DNA from: Zoogloea oleivorans
GTDB taxonomy: Bacteria > Pseudomonadota > Gammaproteobacteria > Burkholderiales > Rhodocyclaceae
DNA: 64,000 nt
Reading direction: 5' to 3'
NCBI RefSeq assembly: GCF_008107625.1
Contig: NZ_SDKK01000003.1
Location: 90,750-154,749 of the forward strand
Shown: positions 44,701 to 54,125 of the stretch, one piece after another
Layout: each line of letters opens with the position of its first letter
Position numbering within the stretch: the stretch's first letter is position 1
Notes under the pieces: generated by a model
Seen by the model: the letters and a program-made list of their open reading frames with translations, nothing else
The model's database searches: none
Told to the model about the DNA's origin: nothing
Translations under genes and position numbers: made by a program

Positions 44701-47700
44701 TGAGCAGCGGCGCGATCGTCCTCGAAGGGCCCCGTTTTGAGACAAGTGGGGATGCCCTCTCCTCCGGCGGCTCCTTTTCCTTCACGGGGAACACTCTGGT
44801 GAATGCCGGCCTGGTGGCGGCCCGGTCCGCGGTGGTGAATGGCCGGCTGGAGAACGAGGCCGGCGGCCGGATCTCGGCGGTGTCGGTCCAGGTGGGCGGA
44901 GAGACACTCAACCGGGGCGAGATCGGCGGTGGAACGGTGATCCTGGCGGACGGGGTGAACAACGTCGGGACCGTCGTGGGTGATCGGCTGGAGGTGGGCG
45001 GCGATCTGGTCAATGACGGCAGCCTCGGCGGCGGCACCTTCCGCTTCAATGGCGGCAGCGTGGCCAACCGTGGCGTTATCGAGTCCATGGGCAGCACGGC
45101 CATGGTGGCGAACTCCCTGGTCAACAGCGGCACGCTGCATGCGGGTACCGGTGGAAGCATCCAGGTGACGCAGGGCCTCGTAAATGACGGGGGCCGTCTT
45201 TCGGCGATGGACGGTCTGAGTATCGTCACCGGCGCATCACTGAGCAACCGTGCGGGACGCATCCTGGCCGGGGGCGACCTGGGTGTGCAGGTGGCTGGCG
45301 ACCTCAGCGGCGGTGGCCTGATCGCCGCCAATGGACAGTTGCAGGTGAGGGCAGGGGGCGGGCTCGAACTGGCTGAAGGGGGCGCGGGGCGCAGTGCGAG
45401 TCTTTCCGCGGATGGTGGCCACCTGACCATCGGCAGCCCGTTTGCGGCCGATGGCCAGCTGTCCCTGGCCGGTCGGGATGGCGTTGCGACCGAAGCCCTG
45501 TCGGCTGGCGGCGCGCTCAGCGTCACCAGTGCGCAGGGACGCGTTGTCACCGGTGGCCTGGCCGCGGTTGGCCCGCTGACTGTCGTTGCTGCTGGCGATG
45601 CAACGGTGCTCGGTCCGGCAGTGAGTGACGGGGCTGTGAGCCTGAGTGCGGGGGCAGGCTTGAGCGTGGGGAGCACGCTGGCTTCCGGCGAGGCCGCGAG
45701 CCTCAGCGGCGCAGCGGTGCGCGTGAATGGCCCGATCCTGGTTGAGGGAGCCCTGACCGCGGATGCCGGCACGGCCGGGCTGATCCTTGCGGGCGAGGTT
45801 CGGACGGGCGCCGGGGTGTTGCTCAAAGGGCGGCAGGTCTCTGCAAGCGGGGTGCTGACAGTTGGCGGAGTCGTGGTACATGCAGGGGCCGACGGCTTCA
45901 ACAACAGCGGCAGCCTGGTGGGCAACGCGGGTGTCGATGTGGCCTCGCTGGGGGCCGTGGTGCAGCAGGGCGTTGTGGCGAGTCAGGGGAATGTGTCCCT
46001 GGCGGCCGGACGGGATCTGAGCCTGTCGGGCGACGTGGAGGCGGGGGGCAATCTGGCCCTGCGTTCCGCCGAGCGCATCGTCGCTGGTGGCGCATGGTGG
46101 TCGGCAGGTGCCCTGGATGCCAGGGCCGGCCAGTCCCTCGACAACACCCGCGATGTGCTTGCCGGCGGGGCTGTGAACCTGACGGCCGATACCGGTGCGC
46201 TGACGTTTGGAGGCCGTGTGGCTGCCAATGGCGCCCTGCACCTGAAGGCCGGCGGGGCGCTTGCCGCCGGGGCCGTGAGCGGTGGTCTTGAGAAGGGTGA
46301 GACCGTCTCGGTCGAGGCGGGGGGCAACGTGAGCCTTGCCCAGGTGCTGGCCGGTGGTGACTACCTTGCCAGGGCGGGCGGTGACTACCGGGCAAACGGG
46401 GTAAGCCTGGTGGTCGGAAACCTGGATCTGGCTGCCGTCCGGGATGTTGCCCAGACAGGCATGGTGAGCATCGGCGGTGACGCCTCGGTGCAGGCCGGCG
46501 GCAGTCTCGTCCAGGGTGAAACCCGCATCCTGGGCAAGGGGATGCTGGCAAGTGGTGGTGCGCAGGCGTACGCGGGCAGTGTTTCTACGGGTGGCTCTCT
46601 GGATCTGCGGGCGGGTGCGGGGGTGGATGTGGCCGGCGCGCTGCTTACGCCTGCAGCGCTGTCCGTCGAGGGCGGAACCGGAGGTGTCCGGGTTGCCGGT
46701 GACCTGAGTGCCGGTGGTCGTCTGCAAGTGGGGGCCGACAAGGGCATCGCTGTGGGCGGCGAAACCCTGGCCCTTGGCACGGCACAGTGGTACAGCCGGC
46801 AGGACGGCATTCACCTGCAAGGCCCAGTGACGGCCGTGGAAGCCCTGAGCCTGGAGGCTGCGGGAAATATACGGGTTGCCGGTGACGTGACGGCGGGCGG
46901 AGCGCTTGATGCGCGTTCGGCCGCCGGGTCGGTGGTGTTCGAGCGCGGGCTGGGGGTGGCCGGTGCCGCGAGCTTTTCGGTGGGACAGGACCTCGCTTTC
47001 CTCGGCGATGCCCTGTTCTACGGGCCCCTGTCGGCGACACGGGTGGGGCGTACCCTGGACAGCCGGAGTCGCCTGCAGGTGGGGAGCGATCTTCTGCTCG
47101 ACATTGCTGGCGACTTCGTCAGCGAGGGCGTGGTGCAGAGCGCCGGGGGCGTGCGCATCCAGGCCCGCAACATCACGGCCAACGTCAGCCGCCCTGGCGG
47201 CATCGTGGCCAACGGTGACGTCGAGCTGGCGGCTCGCGATCTGGGGCAACTCGGTGCTTCGGGAAGCGTGGCAAGCAGTGGCGGATCGATCCTGTTTTCG
47301 GGGCGCCGCTTCGTCAATGCCGGTGATGTGATCCCCGGCGGGGCGGGCTTTGCATTTTCAGGCGGCACCCTGAGCAATTCGGGGCGCATCGTGGCGGATG
47401 CAGTCCGCGTGACCGGCACGCTCGACAACCAGGGTGCCGTCTACGGCGAGACGATCAGCGTCAGTGGGTATGCCAGCAACAAGGGCTCCATGGTGGGAGA
47501 TGCCCTGTCCTTCGATGGCGGGCTGGGTAATGGGGGCCTCATTGCTGGCCGCAGCGTGAGTGCATCCTCTTCCGTCTCCAACAACGGCGAGATCAGTGGC
47601 GACAGCGTCAGCCTGTCCGGCGCTGTGGTGGCCAACAGTGGCCTGGTGGCGGCGAACCGTGTGGCGATCCAGACGGCAGTACTGAGGAATCAGGGAACGC

Positions 47701-50700
47701 TCAGCGCCGGAGGCCTCGATGTTCGTGCCAGTGGCGCCTTTATCAACGGCGGCCGCGTTCTGGTGGGCGGCAATGCCGATATCGTGGCGGATGGTGGCTT
47801 CGTCAATCAGCTTGGCGAGGTGTCCCGCTGCGTCACGCCCGCCGTCTGCAATCCTCCGCCCGGGCTGCCGCCACCGCCGCCACCCGATCCCGAGAAGGAC
47901 TTCCGCTTCGTGCAGAGTCCTGCCGTGCTGGCCGTGGGCGGGCTGCTCACCCTGGCCGGTGGCTCGGTGGAAAACCGGGGTGTCATCCAGGCAGACGGCA
48001 TCCACATGGCCCTTGGGGCCGCGGATCTCGTTAATGTTCGCAGCGAGAACGACGTCCTCACCGACACCAACTTTGGTGTCGAAACACCCACCACCAATAC
48101 CGGCCTGATTCTGGCGACGGATGACATTACCGTTGTCGCGGGTGCTTTGCGCAATAGTGGCGGGCGCATTGCCGCGGGCGGCAGGCTGGATGCCCGCATC
48201 AGCGGTGATCTGAGCTCGGTGGCGGGGACCCGGGCTGGCTTGTCGCCCCTGCTGGGGGGGCGCTACATCACCCTCTCCGGAGCCGAGGTGCACACCGAAG
48301 GTCTCGTGCATGCCACCCAGGATCTGACCGTCCTTGCTCCGACCGGCAGCCTGACCAACCGGGGCACCCTGCTGGCCGGCAGCAGCCTTGCCGTCGTGGC
48401 CGGCACTGCCGTGATCAACACCGACAAGGCGGCCCTGCTGGGTACGCACTCGGTCAGCCTCAAGAGTGCCCAGGGCATCGACAACGCCGGCCTGATCTAC
48501 GGCAACGGTGAGGCTGCCGAGCGAATTGACATCGACGCCGGTGAAGGCACCTTCCGCAATGCCGGCAGTGGCACCGTGCTGGCCGACACCTCCCTGGACA
48601 TCAAGGCTGCCGCCTACGCTAACGGTGGCATGGTGGCGTCCCGGGGCAACGCCCGGCTGGATGCGTCATCCTTCATTTTCCGGCCCGCCAGCAGCCCCCT
48701 GCTTGCCTTCGGAACCCTGCGCCTCGACGTGGCGGGCATATCCGTCGATGTTGGCGAAACCTGGGTCAGTCCCGCCGTGGACACCGTTTGGCGTGGGGTC
48801 CTTGTGAACACCGGGCGTGTGCTGCTTGGCGGCAACGCGGCGGGCAGCGTCGAGAACCTCGCCACCGACAGCCGGACGCTGGCCGGTGAACCGGACCTAC
48901 TCAATGGCGCCTACCTGTTGCTCGGGCTGCCGGTGCTGAATGGCGCCTATGTGGACAGCCACACCGATGTGGCTACGCGTGCCCAGTTCGTGGTCAATGG
49001 CCTGTTCCAAGGCAGTCTGCGCAACGTGGCCTCCGACGCCAAGGTGGCCGGCATTTACAGCTACAGCGCCGGGAGCGCGGCCCAGACCGTGCGCTGGATC
49101 AATGCTGCCGGCGACACCGAAGAAACCGCTGCCCTGAGCCTGGCGCGTCTGGATGCAACGGGCGGCTCCACGGCCATTACCCTCGAGAGCCCCGACGCCG
49201 GCACCATCGTCGCCGGCAATCTCAGTATCACGGGTGTCAATCTCAGCCTCGGTACGGGCGTCGACCCGACTGTGGCCCAGCAGGCCCTGGCAGCATCCCG
49301 CCTCAACAGGGTGGTGGTCGGCACCCCGGCGGGAGTCCACGGAACAGTCACGGCTTCGGGCGGCGCGGTCAGCGCGGGTGGGGGGCTCCAGCCTGCCTCT
49401 GTCCAGGCCACGGGCCCGACGGCGCCGGTTACCGCGTCGCCTGCCAGTCCGGGGCAAGCCGTGCTGGCGGGCGTCACTTCCACCCTGCCGGTCGGTGGTG
49501 GCGTGGTTCAGGTGAGTGAAAGCCTTGTGGTGGGTGACTCTGCCGGGACCGTCCTGCCTGGGGTGCCAGGCCAGGTTGCCCCCGGCCAACCCGCGTCCGG
49601 CAACGGCTCTCAGTCGGTGCCCGAGGTGAGCATCGATCCTGCCCCTGCCCAGCTTGCGGGTGGCGATACCGAGCCCCCGCTCAAGACGCCGGCGCTTCCC
49701 GCAACGTCGGGCAGCGTACTCCCCGCCGACGAGGCCGCCCGCTATGGTCTGGCCTTCCCTGACTGGGGTAGCTTCACCGGTGTTGCTGGCACCCTCCGTG
49801 CCGACAACCTGGACCTCCTGCTGTCCGGCCGTTTCACCAACCGGGGGGTGTTTGAAGTCAGCGACCGCCTGCTGATCCAGGCCGAAGGCGGCATCGACAA
49901 CTTTGGTGCCTCCATCAAGGCCGGCGGCACCCTGGGGGTGTTCGGGGCGAGCCTGGACAACCGCAACGGCAGCATCCAGGCCGGCAGCCTGGTGCTTTCC
50001 CTGGACGAGTCGCTGGACAACACCCGGGGCCGCATCCTTATCGACAAGGACGCCACCTTTTCCGTGGGCGGCGACCTCATCAACGACTCCGGCCGCATCG
50101 AAGCCGGCAGCCTGACCCTGGATGTGGCCGGAAACCTCTACAACCGCACGCTCTACGCCGTCGACCAGAAGGAAACGATCACCACCAGCCATACCGAGCT
50201 GGACAGCTTTTTCGGCACCACCATCACCACGCGCAGCGACAGCACCGTGACCCAGAGCGCCGACCTGCGCGCCGGCATCGTCGCCCGTACGGGCGATCTG
50301 ACTTTCAATGTCGGCAAGGATCTGGTCGTCACCGGCGCCGACCTCAAGGCCGCCGGCGCACTCACCGGCCGGGTGGGCGGCAGCATCGACATCCAGGCCC
50401 TGTCGGTGGAGAACAGCCGGCAGCGCATCGACACGCTGACCAACGAACGCAGCTACACCCTCAACAACGGCGAAATCGAGACCACCGGGCTCACCGCCAG
50501 CGGCAGCACGGTCACCACGCACATCGATGGCCAGATCCGCCATCAGGTCTCCACCCTCGAGGCGGGCGGCAAGCTCGACCTCGAAAGCGGCGGCAGCACG
50601 CTCATCGTCGGCGCCCGGGTCAAGTCTGGTGAAGAGACGCGCATCGTCGCCGGTGGGCACCTCGCCCTCGGTGCCGTCGTCGACAGCACCCATGTCGAAC

Positions 50701-53700
50701 AGCGCCTCACCATCCGGGTCGAAGGGGCCGCCATCCTCCCAGGCCTGCCCACTGCAAGCGGAGAAAGCTTTGAGCTGACGCATGCCGACACCACCGTAGG
50801 GGGGCAGCTTGACGCGGGTGGCCCCACGACGCTCCAGGCCGGCGGCAGCCTCATCCTGAGCGGCCAGCGCATCAACAGCGGTGGCGATACCCGCCTCGCG
50901 GGAGAAAGCGTCGTTCTCGACGGCCTCACCCTCGAGAACCGCCAGGAAGCCCGCAATATCGGCTCGACGGTTGTCTCCCTCGACGCTCAGAGCCGCCACG
51001 CGGGCACCGTCATCCACAGCGCCGGCTCCCTCGAGATCATCGCCACCGGCAGTCCGGCGGATGCGGCCAGCACGGCAGGCAGCCTCCGTGGCAGCGGCGT
51101 CCAGCTCGAAGCGGGGACAAAGCTGACCCTCTCCGCCGAAGGTGACATCACCCTTGAGGCCGGGCGCAATACCGAAGACTTTGAAGTGCGCAACCGCTCC
51201 GGCACCTCCATTGTTCAGCGCAGCCGCGACGAAAGCGTCCGCAACGTGCTCAGCGGTGACGCCATCAGCCTGGCCGGGCGCAATGTCACTCTCGAAGCAG
51301 CCAGCCTCACCACCCCCGGCAAGGTGAATATCGCCGCCCGCGAGTCCCTCGCCCTGACCGCGTCCACCGACCTCGTTTCGGAGCTCACCCTCAACGTCAC
51401 GAAAAGTGGCGGCTGGTTCAGCAAGAGGACCACCACCACCGAGCACACAGAACAGAACCTGCTGGCCGCCACCACCCGCATCGACGCCCAGGACATCCAG
51501 CTCCAGTCGGGAGGTGACCTCGACCTCTTCGGCACCCGTCTCAATGCCAGCGGCGAAGCCCGCCTGTCTGCCGGTGGAGAGCTGCATGCCTACGCCGTGC
51601 AGGACGTGCATAGCGTCATGGATCGTCACAAGGTGAGACGCTCTTCCGGCATCGACATCCTCATGCTCGGTGTGGGTTTCATTTTCCCCACGAGCCAGGG
51701 AAAAAGCGAAACCCGCGACAGCCGCACAAGCGAAGAAGCCCAGGTCACTCAACTGCAGAGTGTGGGCGAACTCACCACCCAGAGCGGCGGTGACACCCTG
51801 CTGCAGGGCACCCGCATCACCGCCGCCCACACCACCCTCGAAGTGGGTGTCGGCGACAAAGCCCAAGCCGACGCCACCCTGATCCTCGAAGGCGCCAAGA
51901 GCCGGCTCGACATCAGCCACACCGAAAGCAAGAAGTCCCTCGTCTGGCAAAGCCAGTCCGGCCAGGGCGAAAGCACCGAGACCCTGACGCTCGTCAATAT
52001 CCAGGGCCCGGTCACGATCCAGGCCCCGAAGATCGTCGCCCAACTGCCCGAAGGCGAGTTCAAGACCCAGTTCCAGCAACAGGTGGCGCAGCCCGGACAG
52101 GAGTGGCTGCTGCAACTGGCCGACCGCCCCGGCGTGGACTGGAAAGCGGTCGCCCTGGCCCATGAGAAGTGGGACTACCACCAGGAGGGGCTGACGGCTG
52201 AAGCGGCGCTGATTATTGCCATTGTGGTCACCATCGCCACCAGCGGTACAGCTGGCGCATCGCTGGCCACCTTCGTTTCCGGTAGCGCCGTTGCCACCAC
52301 GGCCACCTCCGCCATCGTCCTGCAGGCCGGCGTCGTTGCCCTCACGGCCCAGGCCACCGTCAGCCTGATCAACAACAAGGGCGACCTGGGCAAGACCCTG
52401 AGCGATCTGGGGCGCGACGAAACCGTCCGCAGCGTGGCGACCGCCATGCTCACGGCCGGCACCCTTAACGCACTGACCGGCAGCATCAGCGTCCCCAACG
52501 CTGACGGCACCTTCACCTCGCTTGCCGAAATCAGCGGCAAGTCCGACCTGGTCTTGCAGATCGGCAAGAACGTCATCAACAACACCGCCAGTGCGGTGAT
52601 CGACACCGCGATCAACGGCGGCGACCTGGGCGACAAACTGGGTCGGGCCATCACGACCGGCGTGATCGACGCGGCCGGCGCGAGTGCCGCCAACGTCGTT
52701 GGCGGCCTGGACGGCTTCAGCAATCGCATAGGCCACCTCGTCGTCGGCTGCGCCGTGGGCGCGGCCAAAGGCGGCGACTGCGGTGCCGGCGCCATTGGCG
52801 GCGTGGTCGGCGAACTGGCCGCCGAATGGTACGGCGGCGGCCGTGCCCCGCTGAACGCCAGCGAGGCAAGCGAGACGGTGAACGTCGCCCGCCTCTTCGG
52901 TGCCCTGGCCGTCACTCTAGTGGGCGGCGACGCCCAGGTGGGGGCCGACACGGCGGGGAATGCGGCACAGAACAACTATCTCAATCATCGAGACAACCAG
53001 GCGCGTTACGAAGCCAAGAAAGCCTGCGCTGATGGTGATGAGGCTGGTTGCCAGAAAGTGGCCGAACTGGACGTGCTGGATAAGAAACGTGATGCGGACT
53101 ACCACGCGGCCTGTGATGGTGTGCTCAGGAGTAGTGCCGGATGCGCGGTCATGACGCGGGATCTATACGACAAGCTGGGAACATATGCCGAAAGCGACGC
53201 CCGCAAAGCTGCGTTGGCTGACAAGACGGGTGATCTGACAAAGGCGCACAAGGCGGAGATGCAAAGCTACCTTGGTCTCATCAAGACGTCCAATCCTGAT
53301 GTCAGGACAAGTACCGAGAGTCTGGTTCGCGCACCGAACACATACAGTGCGGATCCCTATGGTGTGGTGAACAAGAACAACACCAAGGATACCTATCTGG
53401 TCATGAAGTTTGGGACTGAAGCCTTGGCGATCGCCAATACCCGTGACGGCGACAAGTACTGGTTCACCAATCTTGCTGCGCGCAACGGAATGGACAATGA
53501 GTCTGACTATGCGGCGGGCTTGATGTTGACCCATTGGGACGCGGGCGCTCAGACGAAGCAGGATGTATTTAATCGCGAACAACGCAGCAATACTAAAAGC
53601 ATTCCCTATGTCCCCGTCGACCGCTACACGCTTTCCTACGCTCCGACAGAAGGCTTCTTCACTGATCTCTGGGGGGCCTCCCTGACCAAGCTTGGGGTGG

Positions 53701-54125
53701 AGTCAGACTCGGTGCTCGGTTTGCGTAGCCAGATGGAGCATGTTCAGGCGAGTGGCCAACGGGTCAGCTGGGTTGTCCACAGCCGGGGTGGGGCAGAGTT
53801 TGTGCAGGCGGCGGAGGGGTCGAGTGTGAAGGATCTCAGCAACAACTCGGTTGTCTTCCATGCGGGTGCGAACAACAAATGGGTCACAGATTCGGTGATA
53901 GGTGGCAAGAAGATCGGTGACGTCATCAACAAGGACAACCGCTATCGTGATGCCCCGAACGACCTGGTGCCGCAGATCGTTGGTCTGCGTTTCCTGTCTT
54001 CACCGCAGAATCTTCTGCCGGCACTTCTGTCTGCGCCCTGTCTCTCCGATATCTTCTGCTCCATACAGCAAAGCCCACACACCTTGCCGTACAAATGGAA
54101 TGGCCTGCAAAAGGAGGGAAAGTGA
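41730..54125 (+). CDS. Giant CdiA-like TpsA exoprotein with C-terminal toxin region
   Basis: A 4131-residue secreted filament. The signal peptide ends near AYA-APIADP. The TPS domain (about 40-300) has NNSSQ and VANPNGVTCAGCG. Long FHA/HecA-type beta-helix repeats fill about 300-3400, including related blocks around 43500-44900 and 45400-47450, and a Cys/poly-Pro hinge near residue 2040 (CNPPPGLPPPPPPDPEKD). A DUF637-like hydrophobic pretoxin region lies at about 3490-3700. The boundary motif NAAQNNYLNH (near 3748) is VENN-like. The last ~380 residues are different in composition and form the predicted toxin. Start at 41730, 11 bases after tpsB; an alternative ATG is at 41760. A contact-dependent inhibition role is inference. 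Confidence 0.85.
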   Translation: MRAPLPADDDMSCVSPWRRITARILLVVFGSGCLLPGGAYAAPIADPNGPIAFRPGIGQTTTGVPVVDITRPNAGGTSYNRYQRFDVDPEGVVLNNSSQAGTTLLGGSVAANPNLAGGAGASVIVNEVVAPGAASRLAGSIEVFGVPAAVIVANPNGVTCAGCGTVNSPRFMLSTGTPVWLDATGNPGSFAGATGVGFDVLEGQVRVEGHGLEGTVGKVELVAAGIQLDGPVRAHYLNPELAGITVLAGAGRVAEKAGQFENLTPGQAASVPSGSFAIDGTAFGAMSSSQIRVVSTDQGVGVRMAGPLLADSLGLVVRSAGDLSLGELVARQSITLDAVGNLNMEGATASGGDLSVQAGGRAVLRAASTVTGSASLSAADAVEILAPLTAGGRASVNADQVRLGAGVTASETQIDARSLVLGDGGRDLQIRGDLALAVAGDLVAPGVVSVSGNTRLSATGSVGLGGDVTVGGNLSVDVATDIRAAGHVNAGGLVRLHAGQALDIVGGVSAGTLDLAAGRAVLGGDVMVAGDGAIVAASLVLPVRVEVGGSLRIDTSGDLLSSGRVVANGDLSLDAGGRVALAESGAGGQAEVTARGGVLSIGGPFVAGRAVQLAGRDGVRTGLVQSGGDLSIVSSDGAVETGVLLAPGNVVANAALGLNVAGPVAGGGDVRLLSGGALHLAGGVSAGSDLSLGGGSVRVREVLAGGLLAIDGGVVEADALVAGGALAVRARTGVSVGAGVLANGPVSVVVSDGALVVGGSLASNSALAVTAQGDIGVLGGVGSGAAASLVSSQGHIAVQGGVSSVASIHLDAFGQLGVSGDLAARGPIVLRSGTAGIDVAGNLAGAGSLSADAAGNIRFAGEALVGGDLAVATTAGAMAFDRTLEVGGATHLAAVGGMRFGGDSRFFGALSLGSADGPIVNQGQLYTSSDFILDTLGDFISEGRIESLGSVSIRAAQLALNDHESGGVFANGGIRLAARDSGRLGARGLLLSSGAIVLEGPRFETSGDALSSGGSFSFTGNTLVNAGLVAARSAVVNGRLENEAGGRISAVSVQVGGETLNRGEIGGGTVILADGVNNVGTVVGDRLEVGGDLVNDGSLGGGTFRFNGGSVANRGVIESMGSTAMVANSLVNSGTLHAGTGGSIQVTQGLVNDGGRLSAMDGLSIVTGASLSNRAGRILAGGDLGVQVAGDLSGGGLIAANGQLQVRAGGGLELAEGGAGRSASLSADGGHLTIGSPFAADGQLSLAGRDGVATEALSAGGALSVTSAQGRVVTGGLAAVGPLTVVAAGDATVLGPAVSDGAVSLSAGAGLSVGSTLASGEAASLSGAAVRVNGPILVEGALTADAGTAGLILAGEVRTGAGVLLKGRQVSASGVLTVGGVVVHAGADGFNNSGSLVGNAGVDVASLGAVVQQGVVASQGNVSLAAGRDLSLSGDVEAGGNLALRSAERIVAGGAWWSAGALDARAGQSLDNTRDVLAGGAVNLTADTGALTFGGRVAANGALHLKAGGALAAGAVSGGLEKGETVSVEAGGNVSLAQVLAGGDYLARAGGDYRANGVSLVVGNLDLAAVRDVAQTGMVSIGGDASVQAGGSLVQGETRILGKGMLASGGAQAYAGSVSTGGSLDLRAGAGVDVAGALLTPAALSVEGGTGGVRVAGDLSAGGRLQVGADKGIAVGGETLALGTAQWYSRQDGIHLQGPVTAVEALSLEAAGNIRVAGDVTAGGALDARSAAGSVVFERGLGVAGAASFSVGQDLAFLGDALFYGPLSATRVGRTLDSRSRLQVGSDLLLDIAGDFVSEGVVQSAGGVRIQARNITANVSRPGGIVANGDVELAARDLGQLGASGSVASSGGSILFSGRRFVNAGDVIPGGAGFAFSGGTLSNSGRIVADAVRVTGTLDNQGAVYGETISVSGYASNKGSMVGDALSFDGGLGNGGLIAGRSVSASSSVSNNGEISGDSVSLSGAVVANSGLVAANRVAIQTAVLRNQGTLSAGGLDVRASGAFINGGRVLVGGNADIVADGGFVNQLGEVSRCVTPAVCNPPPGLPPPPPPDPEKDFRFVQSPAVLAVGGLLTLAGGSVENRGVIQADGIHMALGAADLVNVRSENDVLTDTNFGVETPTTNTGLILATDDITVVAGALRNSGGRIAAGGRLDARISGDLSSVAGTRAGLSPLLGGRYITLSGAEVHTEGLVHATQDLTVLAPTGSLTNRGTLLAGSSLAVVAGTAVINTDKAALLGTHSVSLKSAQGIDNAGLIYGNGEAAERIDIDAGEGTFRNAGSGTVLADTSLDIKAAAYANGGMVASRGNARLDASSFIFRPASSPLLAFGTLRLDVAGISVDVGETWVSPAVDTVWRGVLVNTGRVLLGGNAAGSVENLATDSRTLAGEPDLLNGAYLLLGLPVLNGAYVDSHTDVATRAQFVVNGLFQGSLRNVASDAKVAGIYSYSAGSAAQTVRWINAAGDTEETAALSLARLDATGGSTAITLESPDAGTIVAGNLSITGVNLSLGTGVDPTVAQQALAASRLNRVVVGTPAGVHGTVTASGGAVSAGGGLQPASVQATGPTAPVTASPASPGQAVLAGVTSTLPVGGGVVQVSESLVVGDSAGTVLPGVPGQVAPGQPASGNGSQSVPEVSIDPAPAQLAGGDTEPPLKTPALPATSGSVLPADEAARYGLAFPDWGSFTGVAGTLRADNLDLLLSGRFTNRGVFEVSDRLLIQAEGGIDNFGASIKAGGTLGVFGASLDNRNGSIQAGSLVLSLDESLDNTRGRILIDKDATFSVGGDLINDSGRIEAGSLTLDVAGNLYNRTLYAVDQKETITTSHTELDSFFGTTITTRSDSTVTQSADLRAGIVARTGDLTFNVGKDLVVTGADLKAAGALTGRVGGSIDIQALSVENSRQRIDTLTNERSYTLNNGEIETTGLTASGSTVTTHIDGQIRHQVSTLEAGGKLDLESGGSTLIVGARVKSGEETRIVAGGHLALGAVVDSTHVEQRLTIRVEGAAILPGLPTASGESFELTHADTTVGGQLDAGGPTTLQAGGSLILSGQRINSGGDTRLAGESVVLDGLTLENRQEARNIGSTVVSLDAQSRHAGTVIHSAGSLEIIATGSPADAASTAGSLRGSGVQLEAGTKLTLSAEGDITLEAGRNTEDFEVRNRSGTSIVQRSRDESVRNVLSGDAISLAGRNVTLEAASLTTPGKVNIAARESLALTASTDLVSELTLNVTKSGGWFSKRTTTTEHTEQNLLAATTRIDAQDIQLQSGGDLDLFGTRLNASGEARLSAGGELHAYAVQDVHSVMDRHKVRRSSGIDILMLGVGFIFPTSQGKSETRDSRTSEEAQVTQLQSVGELTTQSGGDTLLQGTRITAAHTTLEVGVGDKAQADATLILEGAKSRLDISHTESKKSLVWQSQSGQGESTETLTLVNIQGPVTIQAPKIVAQLPEGEFKTQFQQQVAQPGQEWLLQLADRPGVDWKAVALAHEKWDYHQEGLTAEAALIIAIVVTIATSGTAGASLATFVSGSAVATTATSAIVLQAGVVALTAQATVSLINNKGDLGKTLSDLGRDETVRSVATAMLTAGTLNALTGSISVPNADGTFTSLAEISGKSDLVLQIGKNVINNTASAVIDTAINGGDLGDKLGRAITTGVIDAAGASAANVVGGLDGFSNRIGHLVVGCAVGAAKGGDCGAGAIGGVVGELAAEWYGGGRAPLNASEASETVNVARLFGALAVTLVGGDAQVGADTAGNAAQNNYLNHRDNQARYEAKKACADGDEAGCQKVAELDVLDKKRDADYHAACDGVLRSSAGCAVMTRDLYDKLGTYAESDARKAALADKTGDLTKAHKAEMQSYLGLIKTSNPDVRTSTESLVRAPNTYSADPYGVVNKNNTKDTYLVMKFGTEALAIANTRDGDKYWFTNLAARNGMDNESDYAAGLMLTHWDAGAQTKQDVFNREQRSNTKSIPYVPVDRYTLSYAPTEGFFTDLWGASLTKLGVESDSVLGLRSQMEHVQASGQRVSWVVHSRGGAEFVQAAEGSSVKDLSNNSVVFHAGANNKWVTDSVIGGKKIGDVINKDNRYRDAPNDLVPQIVGLRFLSSPQNLLPALLSAPCLSDIFCSIQQSPHTLPYKWNGLQKEGK
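52974..54125 (+). other. Variable C-terminal toxin region, predicted serine alpha/beta-hydrolase (lipase-like)
   Basis: Region after the NAAQNNYLNH boundary of the giant TpsA. It has a nucleophile-elbow-like VVHSRGGAEF (Ser4018), a later Asp context APNDLVPQIVG (Asp4078) and a terminal His context QSPHTLPYKW (His4117). Their order and spacing fit a Ser-Asp-His hydrolase triad. GC content falls relative to the repeat region, as expected for an exchangeable CT module. The downstream immunity candidate has a signal peptide, consistent with a toxin acting in the periplasm on lipid or envelope. Family assignment needs a structure or profile search; I cannot name the exact toxin family. Confidence 0.6.

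Noticed and set aside
48897..52736. 1279-codon open frame on the minus strand
   Set aside because: Entirely antisense to the giant TpsA, whose frame has signal peptide, TPS domain and repeats; the antisense translation is low-complexity and arises from GC-rich codon use.
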